Positions 47,189 to 56,341 of a stretch of DNA of 64,000 nucleotides are shown piece after piece. The stretch's first letter is position 1. Each line of letters starts with the position of its first letter. The position numbers and the translations under genes were made by a program. This stretch comes from Aquabacterium sp. A7-Y (GTDB lineage: Bacteria > Pseudomonadota > Gammaproteobacteria > Burkholderiales > Burkholderiaceae_C): assembly GCF_026153205.1 (NCBI RefSeq), contig NZ_JAPFBW010000006.1, forward strand, positions 62,001-126,000. Reading direction: 5' to 3'. The notes beneath the pieces are model-generated. The model did not search any database. It saw only the letters and a program-made list of their open reading frames with translations, and was not told the DNA's origin.

Positions 47189-48148
47189 ATGAGCATTGCC
47201 AAGTACATCAAGGAGATCGGGCGCGGCAAGGAGGGGGCGCGCGCGCTCGACCGCGAGCAGGCCCACGACCTGATGTGCCAGGTGTTGGACGGCCAGGTGA
47301 CCGACCTGGAGATCGGCGCCTTCGCGATCGCGATGCGCATCAAGGGCGAGTCGCTCGACGAACTGGCGGGCTTCCTCGCCGCGGTCACCGAGCGTTGCCT
47401 GCCGATCGAGTGCAAGCGCCCCACTCTGGTGCTTCCGTCCTACAACGGCGCGCGCCGCCTGCCCAATCTGACGCCGCTGCTGGCCCTGCTGCTGGCCCAG
47501 GAAGGAGTCCCCGTTCTGGTGCACGGCATGCCGGAGGATCCGGGCCGTGTCACCACCGCGGAGATCTTCCACGACCTGGGGCTGCCGCTGGCGCAGGACG
47601 CCGCCGGCATCCAGCAGGCCTGGCGGCGCCGCGAGCCGGTGTTCATCCGCACCGACCTGCTGTGCCCGCCGCTGGCCAAGCTGCTCGACGCGCGCCGGGT
47701 CATCGGGCTGCGCAACCCGGGCCACACGGTCGCCAAGCTGCTCGACCCCTGCAGCCCGGGCGCGGCGCTGCGGGTGGTCAACTACACCCATCCCGAATAC
47801 GGCGCCGCCTTGACCCAGTTCCTGCAGCTCACCGAAGCCGATGCCCTGCTGATGCGGGGCACCGAGGGCGAGCCGGTGGCCGACCCGCGCCGCACACCCC
47901 GCATGGAGGTGTTCCTGCGCGGCGTGCCGCAGCCGGCCCTGAGCGTCGCGGCCCGCGAAGGCGTGCTGACCGAGATGCCCATCCTGCCGCGCCAGTGCGA
48001 CGCGGCGACGACTGCGGTCTACATCCAGAGCGTGGTGAGCGGCGAGAAGCCCGCGCCGCCGGCCTTGCAGCAGCAGGTGGAATGCATCTTGCAATCCCTC
48101 GCGCGTCTGCCCATTGCCGCACCCGATCTCGATGAACGTTCTGCCTGA
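47189..48148 (+). CDS. ybiB: YbiB/TrpD2 family protein
   Basis: 319 aa from the ATG at 47189 preceded by GGAG. It has the anthranilate phosphoribosyltransferase-like fold, with N-terminal helices (GREQAHDLMCQVL-like segment, DLEIGAFAIAMRIKGES) and RNPGHTVAKLLDP. However, the glycine-rich PRPP loop of true TrpD is absent. YbiB of E. coli binds nucleic acid and is LexA-controlled rather than catalytic. Its role in a nitrate cluster is unclear. Its 3' end overlaps the start of the methyltransferase gene by 17 bp. Confidence 0.87.
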   Translation: MSIAKYIKEIGRGKEGARALDREQAHDLMCQVLDGQVTDLEIGAFAIAMRIKGESLDELAGFLAAVTERCLPIECKRPTLVLPSYNGARRLPNLTPLLALLLAQEGVPVLVHGMPEDPGRVTTAEIFHDLGLPLAQDAAGIQQAWRRREPVFIRTDLLCPPLAKLLDARRVIGLRNPGHTVAKLLDPCSPGAALRVVNYTHPEYGAALTQFLQLTEADALLMRGTEGEPVADPRRTPRMEVFLRGVPQPALSVAAREGVLTEMPILPRQCDAATTAVYIQSVVSGEKPAPPALQQQVECILQSLARLPIAAPDLDERSA

Positions 48149-48938
48149 CACCCCGTCCTCGCGCGCCGCCGCCCGTCCCACCGTGACCCTGGTGGGCGCC
48201 GGCCCCGGCGACCCCGAACTGCTGACCGTCAAGGCCATCAAGGCGATCCGGCAGGCCAGCGTGCTGCTGGTCGACGACCTGGTCGGCGAGGGCGTGCTGC
48301 GTTATGCCCGCCGCGGCACGCGCATGGTGCAGGTCGGCAAGCGCGGCGGTTGCGCCAGCACGCCCCAGGCTTTCATCGAGCGCCTGATGATCACCGAGGC
48401 CCTCAAGGGCGAACGGGTGGTGCGGCTCAAGGGCGGCGACCCCTTCGTCTTCGGCCGCGGCGGCGAGGAGCAGGAGCACCTGCGCGCCGCCGGCGTCCAC
48501 GTGGAGGTGGTCAACGGCATCACCTCGGGCCTGGCCGCCGCCAGCGGGCTGGGTGCGCCACTCACCCACCGCGACCACGCGCACGGCGTGATTTTCGTCA
48601 CCGGTCACGCCAAGGGCGAAACGGCCGAACTCGACTGGCCGCAGCTCGCGGCGACCGCCGCCCAGGGCTTCACGCTGGTCATCTACATGGGGGTATCGCA
48701 GGCGGCCCGGCTGGAAGCCGGCCTGCTGACGGCGCTGCCGGCCGACACGCCGCTGGCCATCGTGCAGCACGCCAGCCTGCCCCAGCAGCGCCACGCCCTC
48801 ACCCGGCTCGGCGAGCTGCAGGCCACGCTGCGGGAGGAGGGCCTGGGCAGCCCCGCGATCATCATCGTGGGCGAGGTGCTGCGCGGACTCGCCGCGGCGC
48901 AGGCGGACAGCCGGCGCCCGAGCGCTGCAGCGGCCTGA
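48132..48938 (+). CDS. cobA: Uroporphyrinogen-III C-methyltransferase
   Basis: 268-aa tetrapyrrole methylase. It has VTLVGAGPGDPELLTVKAIKAI, LVGEGVLRYARRGTRMVQVGKRGG and VVRLKGGDPFVFGRGGEE, the SUMT signatures for SAM and substrate binding. It makes precorrin-2, the precursor of sirohaem needed by NirB (and of cobalamin). The ATG at 48132 lies inside the end of ybiB. No oxidase/ferrochelatase domain is fused, so the remaining sirohaem steps must be encoded elsewhere. Confidence 0.94.
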   Translation: MNVLPDTPSSRAAARPTVTLVGAGPGDPELLTVKAIKAIRQASVLLVDDLVGEGVLRYARRGTRMVQVGKRGGCASTPQAFIERLMITEALKGERVVRLKGGDPFVFGRGGEEQEHLRAAGVHVEVVNGITSGLAAASGLGAPLTHRDHAHGVIFVTGHAKGETAELDWPQLAATAAQGFTLVIYMGVSQAARLEAGLLTALPADTPLAIVQHASLPQQRHALTRLGELQATLREEGLGSPAIIIVGEVLRGLAAAQADSRRPSAAAA

Positions 48939-48980
48939 GCGACATGCCCGCGGCCCCCTGCCGCTGCGGGCCGCGTGCTC

Positions 48981-50285
48981 TCAGGCGGCCCCCCGGCCCT
49001 GCCCTTGCGTGACCCGCTGCAGGGTCTCCTGGAGCGCGCGCAGGTCGAGCGGCTTGGGCAGGTAGGCGTCCATGCCGGCCTCCCGGCACAAACGCTCGTC
49101 GTCGTCGCTGACATAGGCGGTGGCGGCGACGATGGGGAAAGCCGGCAGCCGGCCGTCCTGCTGCCTCGCCCGCAGCTCGCGGGCGGTGTCCAGGCCGTCC
49201 ATGCCCGGCAGCTGCAGATCCATCAGGACGACGTCCGGGGCGCTGGTCTCGCAGCTGCGGAAGGCTTCGTCCGCATTGATCGCGGACTCCGGCTGGAAGC
49301 CGAGGATGCGCAGCATCTCGAAGGCCAGCAGCCGGTTCACCGGGTTGTCGTCGACCACCAGCGCGCGCAGCCCCTCCTGGACCGGCGGCTCGCGCTCGCC
49401 GGCGCCCGGGCGGGCGGCGAGCGCGAGCCGCGCTCCCCGGGCGGTCAGCTCGAACAGCTCGCTCGGTCCGAGCGGCAGAAGCATCTCCCGCACCCGACCC
49501 TCGGCTTGCAGCGGCTGGTGCGGGCCGCCCAGCTCGTAGCCCAGCACCAGGTCGGCCTCGGGCAGGCGCGCGGCCAGCTGCTCCAGCTGCGACACGCCGA
49601 TGCCGCCGGACTGCACGCCCAGCACCAGCGCAGGCATACGCACGCCGGTCTCGTCCAGCGCCGCGGAGGCGGCCGCCGCGGACGGGAAACGCCGCACCCG
49701 CCAGCCGAGCCGCTGCAGTTGCAGCGGCAGGGTCCCGAACGCCAGCGGGTGGTCGGCCACCAGCCAGGCCATGGCGCCCTGCGCGTCGCGCACGTCCTGA
49801 TCGCTGACCGGCTCCAGATCGACGGGGTAGACGATCAGGACCAGGGTGCCTTCGTGCGGCTTGCTGGCCACCAGGAAAAACGCGCCGGTGTCCGGGCACA
49901 GCGCGCGCACGGTGCGCATCTGCGCAGGATCGTCGGGCGCCGGGCCCTCGCTCTCGATCGGCGCGCCGCGCGGCAACACCGCCGCCAGCGCCGCGGCGCC
50001 GAGCTGCAAGCCGGTGGCGGCAATCTGGGTCTCGGCGACCCAGACACCCGCCTCCTGCTCACGCACCTCGGTGGAGAACAGCAGGCACCCCGCCGGGGTC
50101 AGCTCGGCCGCCAGGTGCAGCAGGTGGTCGATGCGCTCGCTCAGGCGCTCGATCTCGGCATTGCAGCGGATGCGTGGACCCACGAAGTCGTTCAGCAGGA
50201 CAAGGCCCTTCGCGGCCGCGATAGGCAACACGGAGCGGGCGCAGGCGGTGATCGCCTCGCAGACCGTCAACGGAGGGGAGGACAT
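48981..50285 (-). CDS. Response regulator with large N-terminal domain of unclear type
   Basis: 434 aa. The C-terminal 120 residues are a complete receiver domain (ALVVDDNPVNRLLAFEML, phospho-Asp in VVLMDLQLPGMDG, Thr/Lys switch in VAATAYVS and LPKPLD). The 300 residues before it resemble the tail of a hybrid histidine kinase: a dimerisation/ATPase-like stretch (NAEIERLSERIDHLLHLAAELT) and a second degenerate receiver-like segment. No H-box or intact G-boxes are visible. It may be a phospho-relay sink or a decayed hybrid kinase. Convergent with cobA, 42 bp away. Confidence 0.8.
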   Translation of the reverse strand: MSSPPLTVCEAITACARSVLPIAAAKGLVLLNDFVGPRIRCNAEIERLSERIDHLLHLAAELTPAGCLLFSTEVREQEAGVWVAETQIAATGLQLGAAALAAVLPRGAPIESEGPAPDDPAQMRTVRALCPDTGAFFLVASKPHEGTLVLIVYPVDLEPVSDQDVRDAQGAMAWLVADHPLAFGTLPLQLQRLGWRVRRFPSAAAASAALDETGVRMPALVLGVQSGGIGVSQLEQLAARLPEADLVLGYELGGPHQPLQAEGRVREMLLPLGPSELFELTARGARLALAARPGAGEREPPVQEGLRALVVDDNPVNRLLAFEMLRILGFQPESAINADEAFRSCETSAPDVVLMDLQLPGMDGLDTARELRARQQDGRLPAFPIVAATAYVSDDDERLCREAGMDAYLPKPLDLRALQETLQRVTQGQGRGAA

Positions 50286-50364
50286 GGCAGGACCTCGGAA
50301 GGACAACGAAGCATCCCGCCACAGCGGCAAGGACCGTTCCCGCAGCCCTTCGTGCGGCCCCGGC

Positions 50365-50991
50365 TCAGTGCGGCGTGCGCCGCACGAAAAACAGCGCCGC
50401 GCCGACGGCCATCAGGACGCCGCCGAAAAACCGGTTCTGCCAGCGCCCGGCCCGCTCGCTGCGGAACCAGCGCTGCATGCGCGCGGCCAGCAGCGCGTAG
50501 CCGTGCATCACGGTCAGGTCGACCGCCGACATCGTTGCGCCGAGGATCAGCAGCTGCAGACCCAGCGGTCGGCTCGGGTCGATGAACTGCGGCAGCACCG
50601 CCACCATGAAAACGATGCCCTTGGGGTTGGTCGCATTGGTCAGCACCCCGCTCAGGAAACGCCGCCGCGCCGGCATCGGCGCCACCGCCTGGCCCCCCTG
50701 GGATGCGGCGGGCGAGCGCCACTGCTGGAGGCCGATCCAGATCAGGTACAGCGCGCCGACCACCTTGACCACCGAGAAGGCGGTTTCCGAGGCGATCAGC
50801 AGCGCGCCCAGCCCGGCCCCGGCCACCAGCAGCACCGCCATCAGCCCCGCCTGCAGCCCGAGGATGGTGATGCTGGCGCGCGCCATGCCATAGGACAGGC
50901 CATGGCTCATCGACAGCACGGCGCCCGAGCCGGGCGACAGGGCGATGGCCCAGGCCGCGAAAAAGAAGGTCCACCACGTCTCCAGGCTCAT
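50365..50991 (-). CDS. LysE/RhtB family amino-acid exporter
   Basis: 208 aa with six helices. The RhtB family signature is clear: LSPGSGAVLSMSHGLSYGMARAS near the N-terminus, VVKVVGALYLIWIGLQQWRS, and SGVLTNATNPKGIVFMVAVLPQF. Members export homoserine, threonine or other amino acids; the substrate is not predictable. The start MSLETWWTFF is at 50991. It lies 22 bp after the MFS transporter gene on the same strand. Confidence 0.92.
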   Translation of the reverse strand: MSLETWWTFFFAAWAIALSPGSGAVLSMSHGLSYGMARASITILGLQAGLMAVLLVAGAGLGALLIASETAFSVVKVVGALYLIWIGLQQWRSPAASQGGQAVAPMPARRRFLSGVLTNATNPKGIVFMVAVLPQFIDPSRPLGLQLLILGATMSAVDLTVMHGYALLAARMQRWFRSERAGRWQNRFFGGVLMAVGAALFFVRRTPH

Positions 50992-51013
50992 GCACTTTCT
51001 CCGAACAAGCGAT

Positions 51014-52186
51014 TCACACGCCGCCTGCGAGGGCGCGCCGCGACCCCGCGGCCAACACTGCCGAGAACACCACGACGACAAACAGCGCCGCCGTCAAGGA
51101 CGTGCCCTGCGCCAGCATGCCGATGAGGGGCGGCCCGGCCATGAAACCAAGGTAGCCGACCGAGGACACCGCGGCGATGCCGTGCGCCGGCGTCGTGCCC
51201 GGCACCCGGGCCGCCGCGCTGAACAGCACCGGCACGACGTTGCCCAGCCCGACGCCGACCAGCGCAAAGCCGATCAGCGCGACGATCTCGTGGCCCGACA
51301 CCAGCACCACCGCCATCGACAGCGCCGCCAGCGCGGCGCTGCAGAACATCAGCGGGGCCGCCGCGAAACGCTCGCGCACCCGGTCGCCGGCGAAACGCGC
51401 GGCCGCCATCGCGCCCGAGAAGCTGGCATAGGCCAAGGCCGAGATGTCCTGCGGACTGCCCAGCTCCTTCTGCAGGTAAAGCACGCTCCAGTCATACATC
51501 GCGCCTTCGGCGATCAGGCCGAGCGCGGCCAGCACGCCGAGCAGCAGCAAGCTGCCGCGCGGCAGGCTGAAGCGGCTGGCTTTGGCCGGGCCGCCCTCGG
51601 GCGGGAGCATTTGCAGGCAGGCCAGGCCCATCGCGGCGGCGCTCAACAGCGCGGCGCCCACCAGGTGCGTCTGCGCGGCGACCTGCTGGCCCATCAGCAG
51701 GCTGCCCAGCCCGGCGCCAGCCATGCCGCCGAGGCTGAACAAGGCATGGAAGCCGCTCATCAGGGCGCGGCCCTCGCGCCGCTCCAGCTCGGACGCCTCG
51801 GCATTGATCGCGACGTCGAAGACGCTGCTCATCACGCCGAACAGCGCCATCACCCCCAGCAGCGCCGGGTAGCTCGGGAAGCTCAGCAGCAAGGCGATCG
51901 CCAGCGCGGAGCTGAGCCCGCAGACCGCGGCCAGCGCCTTGGGGCCGTACCGGCCGACCAGCCGGCCGGCCTGCGACAGCCCCAGCAGCGCGCCGATGCC
52001 GGCGGTCAGCATGGCGATGCCCAGCGCGCCCTCGCCGATCTCGTAGTGAGCACGCACCGTCGGCACGTGCACACCCCAAGTCGCGAACAGAAAGCCAGCG
52101 CAGAAAAACTGCGCCCGGGTGGCCCAGCGGGCGGCGCGCAGGGAAGGCGTCGAGCGGGCAAGGGACCCGCTGGCGGATTCGGTCAT
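51014..52186 (-). CDS. MFS transporter (YbjJ-like)
   Basis: 390 aa with 12 predicted helices. It begins with RAQFFCAGFLFATWGVHVPTVRAHYEIGEGALG, typical of the YbjJ/fucose-permease-related branch, and carries the MFS loop motif GRLVGRYGPKAL. Substrate unknown. It may form a two-gene exporter operon with the RhtB-type gene that follows. Confidence 0.87.
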   Translation of the reverse strand: MTESASGSLARSTPSLRAARWATRAQFFCAGFLFATWGVHVPTVRAHYEIGEGALGIAMLTAGIGALLGLSQAGRLVGRYGPKALAAVCGLSSALAIALLLSFPSYPALLGVMALFGVMSSVFDVAINAEASELERREGRALMSGFHALFSLGGMAGAGLGSLLMGQQVAAQTHLVGAALLSAAAMGLACLQMLPPEGGPAKASRFSLPRGSLLLLGVLAALGLIAEGAMYDWSVLYLQKELGSPQDISALAYASFSGAMAAARFAGDRVRERFAAAPLMFCSAALAALSMAVVLVSGHEIVALIGFALVGVGLGNVVPVLFSAAARVPGTTPAHGIAAVSSVGYLGFMAGPPLIGMLAQGTSLTAALFVVVVFSAVLAAGSRRALAGGV

Positions 52187-52379
52187 GGGGGGGGACTACC
52201 GGGTTGGGCGTGCCCGCCAGGCCGGGGCACGCGAAAGCGAGCCCCCCGATTCTAGGGAGCAAGCGGTTTCAGAGCCGCGACACCTTGGATAATCGCCGGA
52301 CACAAGAGGGATACAGCGTCGCCGGCTTGCGCCGTTTCGGAGGCCATGCCAGGCGGGCGCCACACAAGAGGGGTCGGGC

Positions 52380-53504
52380 ATGCTGGCAAAACTGAATCAA
52401 CTCACCGAGTCGCACGGAGCGCTGCGGCGCGGCACCGGCATGGTGTCGGGCATCGTCGCGCTGACCTTGTCCATCCTGTGTTTCCTCGGCGTGCTGGCCT
52501 TCCACTTTCCCGAATACCTCACGACCCCCCAGCTGCGCAAGTCCTACGACGTCGACACCCTGCGCACCGTGATGTACTGGGCCATGGTGGTGGCCGGTGC
52601 CACGGCGCTGTTCAACGTGCTGTTCGGGCGGGTGCGCTGGCTGTCCTTCGCAGCCTTCGGCCTGGTCGCGCTGACCCTGGCGCTGGGCGGCCACAAGGTG
52701 CCGGTCGACGACTTCCCCGACCACACGCCCTACATCGGCCTGGACTGGTTCATCCTCGACCTGCTCGGCTCGACCTTGATCTTCGTTTTCATCGAGAAGC
52801 TGTTCCCGCTGCGGCCCGAGCAGCCGGTGTTCCGGCCCGAGTGGCAGACCGACCTGCACCACTTCATCGTCAACCACATGGTGGTCGGCTTCGTGCTGCT
52901 GGCGACCAACCTGCTGGTGCACAAGCTGTTCGGCTGGGCCGTGAAGGACGGCGTGCAGGCCTGGATCCGTGACCTGCCCTTCCCCGTCGCGCTGTTCCTC
53001 ATCGTACTGGTCGCCGACCTGGTGCAGTACTGGACCCACCGCGCCTACCACGAGGTCCCGGTGCTCTGGCGCCTGCATGCGGTGCACCACAGCGTCAAGA
53101 GCATGGACTGGATGGCCGGTTCGCGCCAGCACATCCTGGAGCTGGTACTGACCCGCACGCTGGTGCTGGCGCCGATCTTCGTGCTCGGCTTCTCGAAGGA
53201 AGTGATCGACACCTACATCGTGATCGTCGGCTTCCAGGCGGTGTTCAACCACGCCAACGTCGACGTGCGGCTCGGGCCGCTGCGCTACCTGCTGGTCACG
53301 CCCAACTTCCACCACTGGCACCACTCGCAGGACCAGGAGGCGCTGGACCGCAACTATGCCGCGCACTTCGCCTTCCTGGACCACCTCTTCGGCACCGCCG
53401 TGAAGGCCGACCGCAAGTGGCCGCGCGACTACGGCGTGCTGGGCGACTACGTGCCCGACGGGTTCTGGAAGCAGTTCCTCTTTCCCTTCACCTGGAAGGG
53501 ATGA
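52380..53504 (+). CDS. Sterol desaturase / fatty acid hydroxylase family membrane protein
   Basis: 374-aa multi-pass protein with eight-histidine di-iron boxes: HRAYHE, HAVHHS and FHHWHHSQD, in the order and spacing of the FA_hydroxylase superfamily. The N-terminal 130 residues add four further helices not needed for the core. Such enzymes hydroxylate or desaturate lipids with molecular oxygen. No sterol genes are nearby, so a fatty-acid or carotenoid-like substrate is more likely. The gene has its own upstream region of 193 bp. Confidence 0.88.
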   Translation: MLAKLNQLTESHGALRRGTGMVSGIVALTLSILCFLGVLAFHFPEYLTTPQLRKSYDVDTLRTVMYWAMVVAGATALFNVLFGRVRWLSFAAFGLVALTLALGGHKVPVDDFPDHTPYIGLDWFILDLLGSTLIFVFIEKLFPLRPEQPVFRPEWQTDLHHFIVNHMVVGFVLLATNLLVHKLFGWAVKDGVQAWIRDLPFPVALFLIVLVADLVQYWTHRAYHEVPVLWRLHAVHHSVKSMDWMAGSRQHILELVLTRTLVLAPIFVLGFSKEVIDTYIVIVGFQAVFNHANVDVRLGPLRYLLVTPNFHHWHHSQDQEALDRNYAAHFAFLDHLFGTAVKADRKWPRDYGVLGDYVPDGFWKQFLFPFTWKG

Positions 53505-53533
53505 GGCGGCGCCGCGCGGGATAATCCCGCCCC

Positions 53534-54796
53534 ATGCAGAAGTTCGACGTCGTCATCATCGGAGCAGGCGCCGCCGGGTTGTTCTGCGCGGGCATCGCAG
53601 GTCAGCTGGGGCAACGCGTGCTGCTGATCGACCACGCCGAGAAGGTGGCCGAGAAGATCCGCATCTCGGGCGGCGGGCGCAGCAACTTCACCAACCGCGA
53701 CGCCGGGCCGGCCAACTTCCTGTCGGAAAACCCGCACTTCTGCCGCTCGGCGCTGGCGCGCTACACGCCGCAGGACTTCATCGCGCTGGTGCAGCGCCAT
53801 CGCATCCCCTTCCACGAGAAACACAAGGGCCAGCTGTTCTGCGACGAGTCCAGCGAGGACCTGATCGCGATGCTGCTGCGCGAATGCGAGCAGGGCCAGG
53901 TGCAACGCTGGCAGCCCTGCACGGTGCACGCGGTGCGGCACACGGCAGCCGGCTTCGAGCTTGACAGCTCGCGGGGTGTGGTGCAGGCCCGACGCGTGGT
54001 GGTGGCGACAGGCGGGCTCTCCATCCCCAAGATCGGCGCCAGCGACTTCGGCCACCGGCTGGCGCGTCAATTCGGCCATCGCCTGGTCGAGCCGCGCCCG
54101 GCGCTGGTGCCGCTGACCTTCAGCACCGAAACCTGGGCGCCTTACGCGGCGCTGTCCGGGCTGTCGCTGGAGGTGCGCATCGCCACCGGCACCGGCAAGG
54201 CCCGCAGCGAATTCCTCGAAGACCTGCTGTTCACCCACCGTGGCCTGAGCGGCCCCGCGGTGCTGCAGATCTCCAGCTTCTGGCGCCCGGGGCAGCCGCT
54301 GCAGCTCGACCTGACGCCACAGCTGGAGCTGGCGGGGCGGCTGCGAGCCGCCAAGGCCGGCTCGCGCAAGCACCTGGGCAATGAACTGCACGGCCTGCTG
54401 CCGGCCCGGCTCGCCGATGCCTGGCTGGCCGGCACGCCGGAGCTGGCGGCCCGGCCGGTCGCCGAGGTCAAGGACAAGGACCTCGACGCGCTCGCGCAGC
54501 GGCTGCAGCGCTGGGAGCTGCTGCCCGCCGGCACTGAGGGCTATCGCAAGGCCGAGGTGACGGCCGGCGGCGTCGACACCCGCGAACTGAACTCGCAGAA
54601 CATGGAAAGCCGGCGCCTGCCGGGCCTGTACTTCATCGGCGAGGTGGTGGACGTGACCGGCTGGCTGGGCGGCTACAACTTCCAGTGGGCCTGGGCCAGC
54701 GCGGCCGCCTGCGCCCGGGCCATGGCGGCCGCCGGCTCGGCCGTGGCAGGGCGACCGGTAGCGGCCCAGGCGGTGCTGCAGCGCGACACGCACTGA
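53534..54796 (+). CDS. BaiN/HI0933-like NAD(P)/FAD-dependent oxidoreductase
   Basis: 420-aa flavoprotein. The FAD-binding GxGxxG is at the N-terminus (DVVIIGAGAAGLFCAGIAG), followed by the family mark EKIRISGGGRSNFTNRD, and VVVATGGLSIPKIGASDFG. The C-terminus reads LPGLYFIGEVVDVTGWLGGYNFQWAWASAAACA. It belongs to the widespread YhiN family, whose physiological substrate is not settled. Located 29 bp after the desaturase-like gene, same strand, so co-transcription is possible. Confidence 0.9.
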   Translation: MQKFDVVIIGAGAAGLFCAGIAGQLGQRVLLIDHAEKVAEKIRISGGGRSNFTNRDAGPANFLSENPHFCRSALARYTPQDFIALVQRHRIPFHEKHKGQLFCDESSEDLIAMLLRECEQGQVQRWQPCTVHAVRHTAAGFELDSSRGVVQARRVVVATGGLSIPKIGASDFGHRLARQFGHRLVEPRPALVPLTFSTETWAPYAALSGLSLEVRIATGTGKARSEFLEDLLFTHRGLSGPAVLQISSFWRPGQPLQLDLTPQLELAGRLRAAKAGSRKHLGNELHGLLPARLADAWLAGTPELAARPVAEVKDKDLDALAQRLQRWELLPAGTEGYRKAEVTAGGVDTRELNSQNMESRRLPGLYFIGEVVDVTGWLGGYNFQWAWASAAACARAMAAAGSAVAGRPVAAQAVLQRDTH

Positions 54797-54824
54797 GCCG
54801 GCTCCCCTGGATCCGCCCGCCCTT

Positions 54825-54852
54825 TTGCATTTGCCGGAAATCTGCCTATAAT
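54825..54852 (+). promoter_or_regulatory. rpsU promoter (sigma-70)
   Basis: TTGCAT (54825-54830), a 16-bp spacer, and a perfect TATAAT (54847-54852). It lies about 150 bp upstream of rpsU, leaving a long untranslated leader without a recognised structure. Confidence 0.8.
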
Positions 54853-55004
54853 CGCCGTCTTTGCTGGCAAACCCGCGCCTGCTGCTTTTGCTGGTTCTTC
54901 ATCGTGAGCCCAGCCCGTACACCTGGGCGTGCTTACAGAGCACCACACAGTGAGCGGAACCGCTTTTTCGCGGCGGCGCATGTATCCAAGGATCCGACCT
55001 CTCA

Positions 55005-55217
55005 ATGACTACCATTCGCGTCAAAGAAAACGAGCCGTTCGACGTGGCCCTGCGCCGCTTCAAGCGCACCATCGAAAAGCTGGGCCTGCTGACCGAGCTG
55101 CGTGCCCGCGAGTTCTACGAAAAGCCGACCGCCGAGCGCAAGCGCAAGAAGGCCGCCGCGGTCAAGCGCCACTACAAGCGCGTGCGCAGCATGCAGCTGC
55201 CGAAAAAGCTGTACTGA
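55005..55217 (+). CDS. rpsU: 30S ribosomal protein S21
   Basis: 70-aa, very basic protein ([20 protein letters not shown] ... [17 protein letters not shown]). S21 sits near the anti-Shine-Dalgarno region of the 30S subunit and helps initiation. A strong promoter lies upstream and a terminator downstream, so it can be expressed as a single gene. Confidence 0.97.
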
Positions 55218-55237
55218 TCCGCTTCGGCACACGAACC

Positions 55238-55275
55238 AAGCCCGCCTGGGGACGCCCACGCGGGCTTTGTTGTTT
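55238..55275 (+). terminator. rpsU terminator
   Basis: AAGCCCGC - 14-base loop - GCGGGCTT followed by TGTTGTTT, 20 bp after the rpsU stop. The loop is long, and partial read-through into yqeY is possible. Confidence 0.8.
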
Positions 55276-55347
55276 CCGGGGCCTGCTCGCGGCCAGGGTG
55301 GCGCTGCAACGCAGTACCATCTCCTCTTCCATTTGTCTGAAACAGCC

Positions 55348-55797
55348 ATGAGCCTGAAGCACCAGATCACCGAAGACATGAAGGCGGCGATGCGCGCCAA
55401 GGAAAGCGATCGCCTGTCCACCATCCGCATGCTGCTGGCCGCGATGAAACAGAAGGAAGTCGACGAGCGCGTGGAACTGGACGACGTCGCCGTGGTGGGC
55501 ATCGTCGACAAGCTCATCAAGCAGCGCAAGGACTCCTTCTCGCAGTTCAGCCAGGCCGGCCGTACCGACCTGGCCGACAAGGAAGCCGCCGAGATCCGCG
55601 TGCTCGAGGCCTACCTGCCGCAGCGCCTCAGCGCGCAGGAGATCGCCGCGGAGGTCGCGTCCATCGTCGCCGAGACCGGCGCCGCCGGGCCGGGCGACAT
55701 GGGCAAGGTCATGGCTGTGGCCAAAACCCGCCTGGCCGGCAAGGCCGAGATGGGCCAGGTCTCTGCCGCCATCAAGCAGGCCCTGAGCAACCAATAG
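55348..55797 (+). CDS. yqeY: YqeY / GatB-tail domain protein
   Basis: 149 aa. GatB/YqeY fold: MSLKHQITEDMKAAMRAKESDRLSTIRMLLAAMK, EIRVLEAYLPQRLS and a C-terminal helical domain (GDMGKVMAVAKTRLAGKAEMGQVS). The family resembles the tRNA-binding tail of GatB and is encoded next to rpsU in most betaproteobacteria. A tRNA-related role is inferred. dnaG and rpoD, which often follow, are absent here. Confidence 0.93.
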   Translation: MSLKHQITEDMKAAMRAKESDRLSTIRMLLAAMKQKEVDERVELDDVAVVGIVDKLIKQRKDSFSQFSQAGRTDLADKEAAEIRVLEAYLPQRLSAQEIAAEVASIVAETGAAGPGDMGKVMAVAKTRLAGKAEMGQVSAAIKQALSNQ

Positions 55798-55815
55798 CAC
55801 TTCGAGGAGAACACC

Positions 55816-56157
55816 GTGAGTCTGCCGATCCAGCCCTTGTCCCCCGAGCTGTGCGTCGCCCCGCAACTCGCGCCGGCGGCGATGCAGCAGGCCGCCGAGG
55901 CCGGGTTCAGGAGTGTCATCAACAACCGGCCGGACCACGAAGGCGGCCCCGACCAGCCCACCAGCGCCGAGATGGAAGCCGCGGCCCGCGCCGCCGGTTT
56001 GGACTATGTGCACCTGCCGGTGAGCCCCTCGGTGCAAACGCCGGAGCAGATCGCCCGCTTCGCCGAATTGCTGCAAACCCTGCCCAAGCCGGTGCTGGCC
56101 TTCTGCCGCTCGGGCGGCCGCTGCACCCGTCTCTTCCAGGCCGCGACACGCGCCTGA
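55816..56157 (+). CDS. DUF442 (TIGR01244-type) phosphatase/sulfurtransferase-like protein
   Basis: 113 aa from GTG at 55816 with GAGGAG just upstream. It is a small protein-tyrosine-phosphatase-like fold: LSPELCVAPQL, NNRPDHEGGPDQP and the active-site loop AFCRSGGRCTRL with the catalytic Cys and Arg. Related domains sit at the N-terminus of Blh/persulfide dioxygenase fusions and may handle sulfur species. It starts 18 bp after yqeY, likely in the same transcript. Confidence 0.87.
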   Translation: MSLPIQPLSPELCVAPQLAPAAMQQAAEAGFRSVINNRPDHEGGPDQPTSAEMEAAARAAGLDYVHLPVSPSVQTPEQIARFAELLQTLPKPVLAFCRSGGRCTRLFQAATRA

Positions 56158-56341
56158 CCGTCCAGCCGGGCCGCCTTCCTCGCGGCCTGTGCGCTCCTTG
56201 GCAACCGGGCCCTGGGACTTTCCCTCGCCTGTGGACATTTTCAGGCAGGGTTCAGGGGCAAGCCCCTACAGTCACCCCGCTCTTCGGACACCACACTCCC
56301 GGTGTCCCGCGCGTGTCCGAACCCGACCTTAGGAGACACCC

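Noticed and set aside
55005-56157. Loss of dnaG/rpoD after rpsU-yqeY as an anomaly
   Set aside because: The macromolecular-synthesis operon is often rearranged; absence here says only that these genes are elsewhere.
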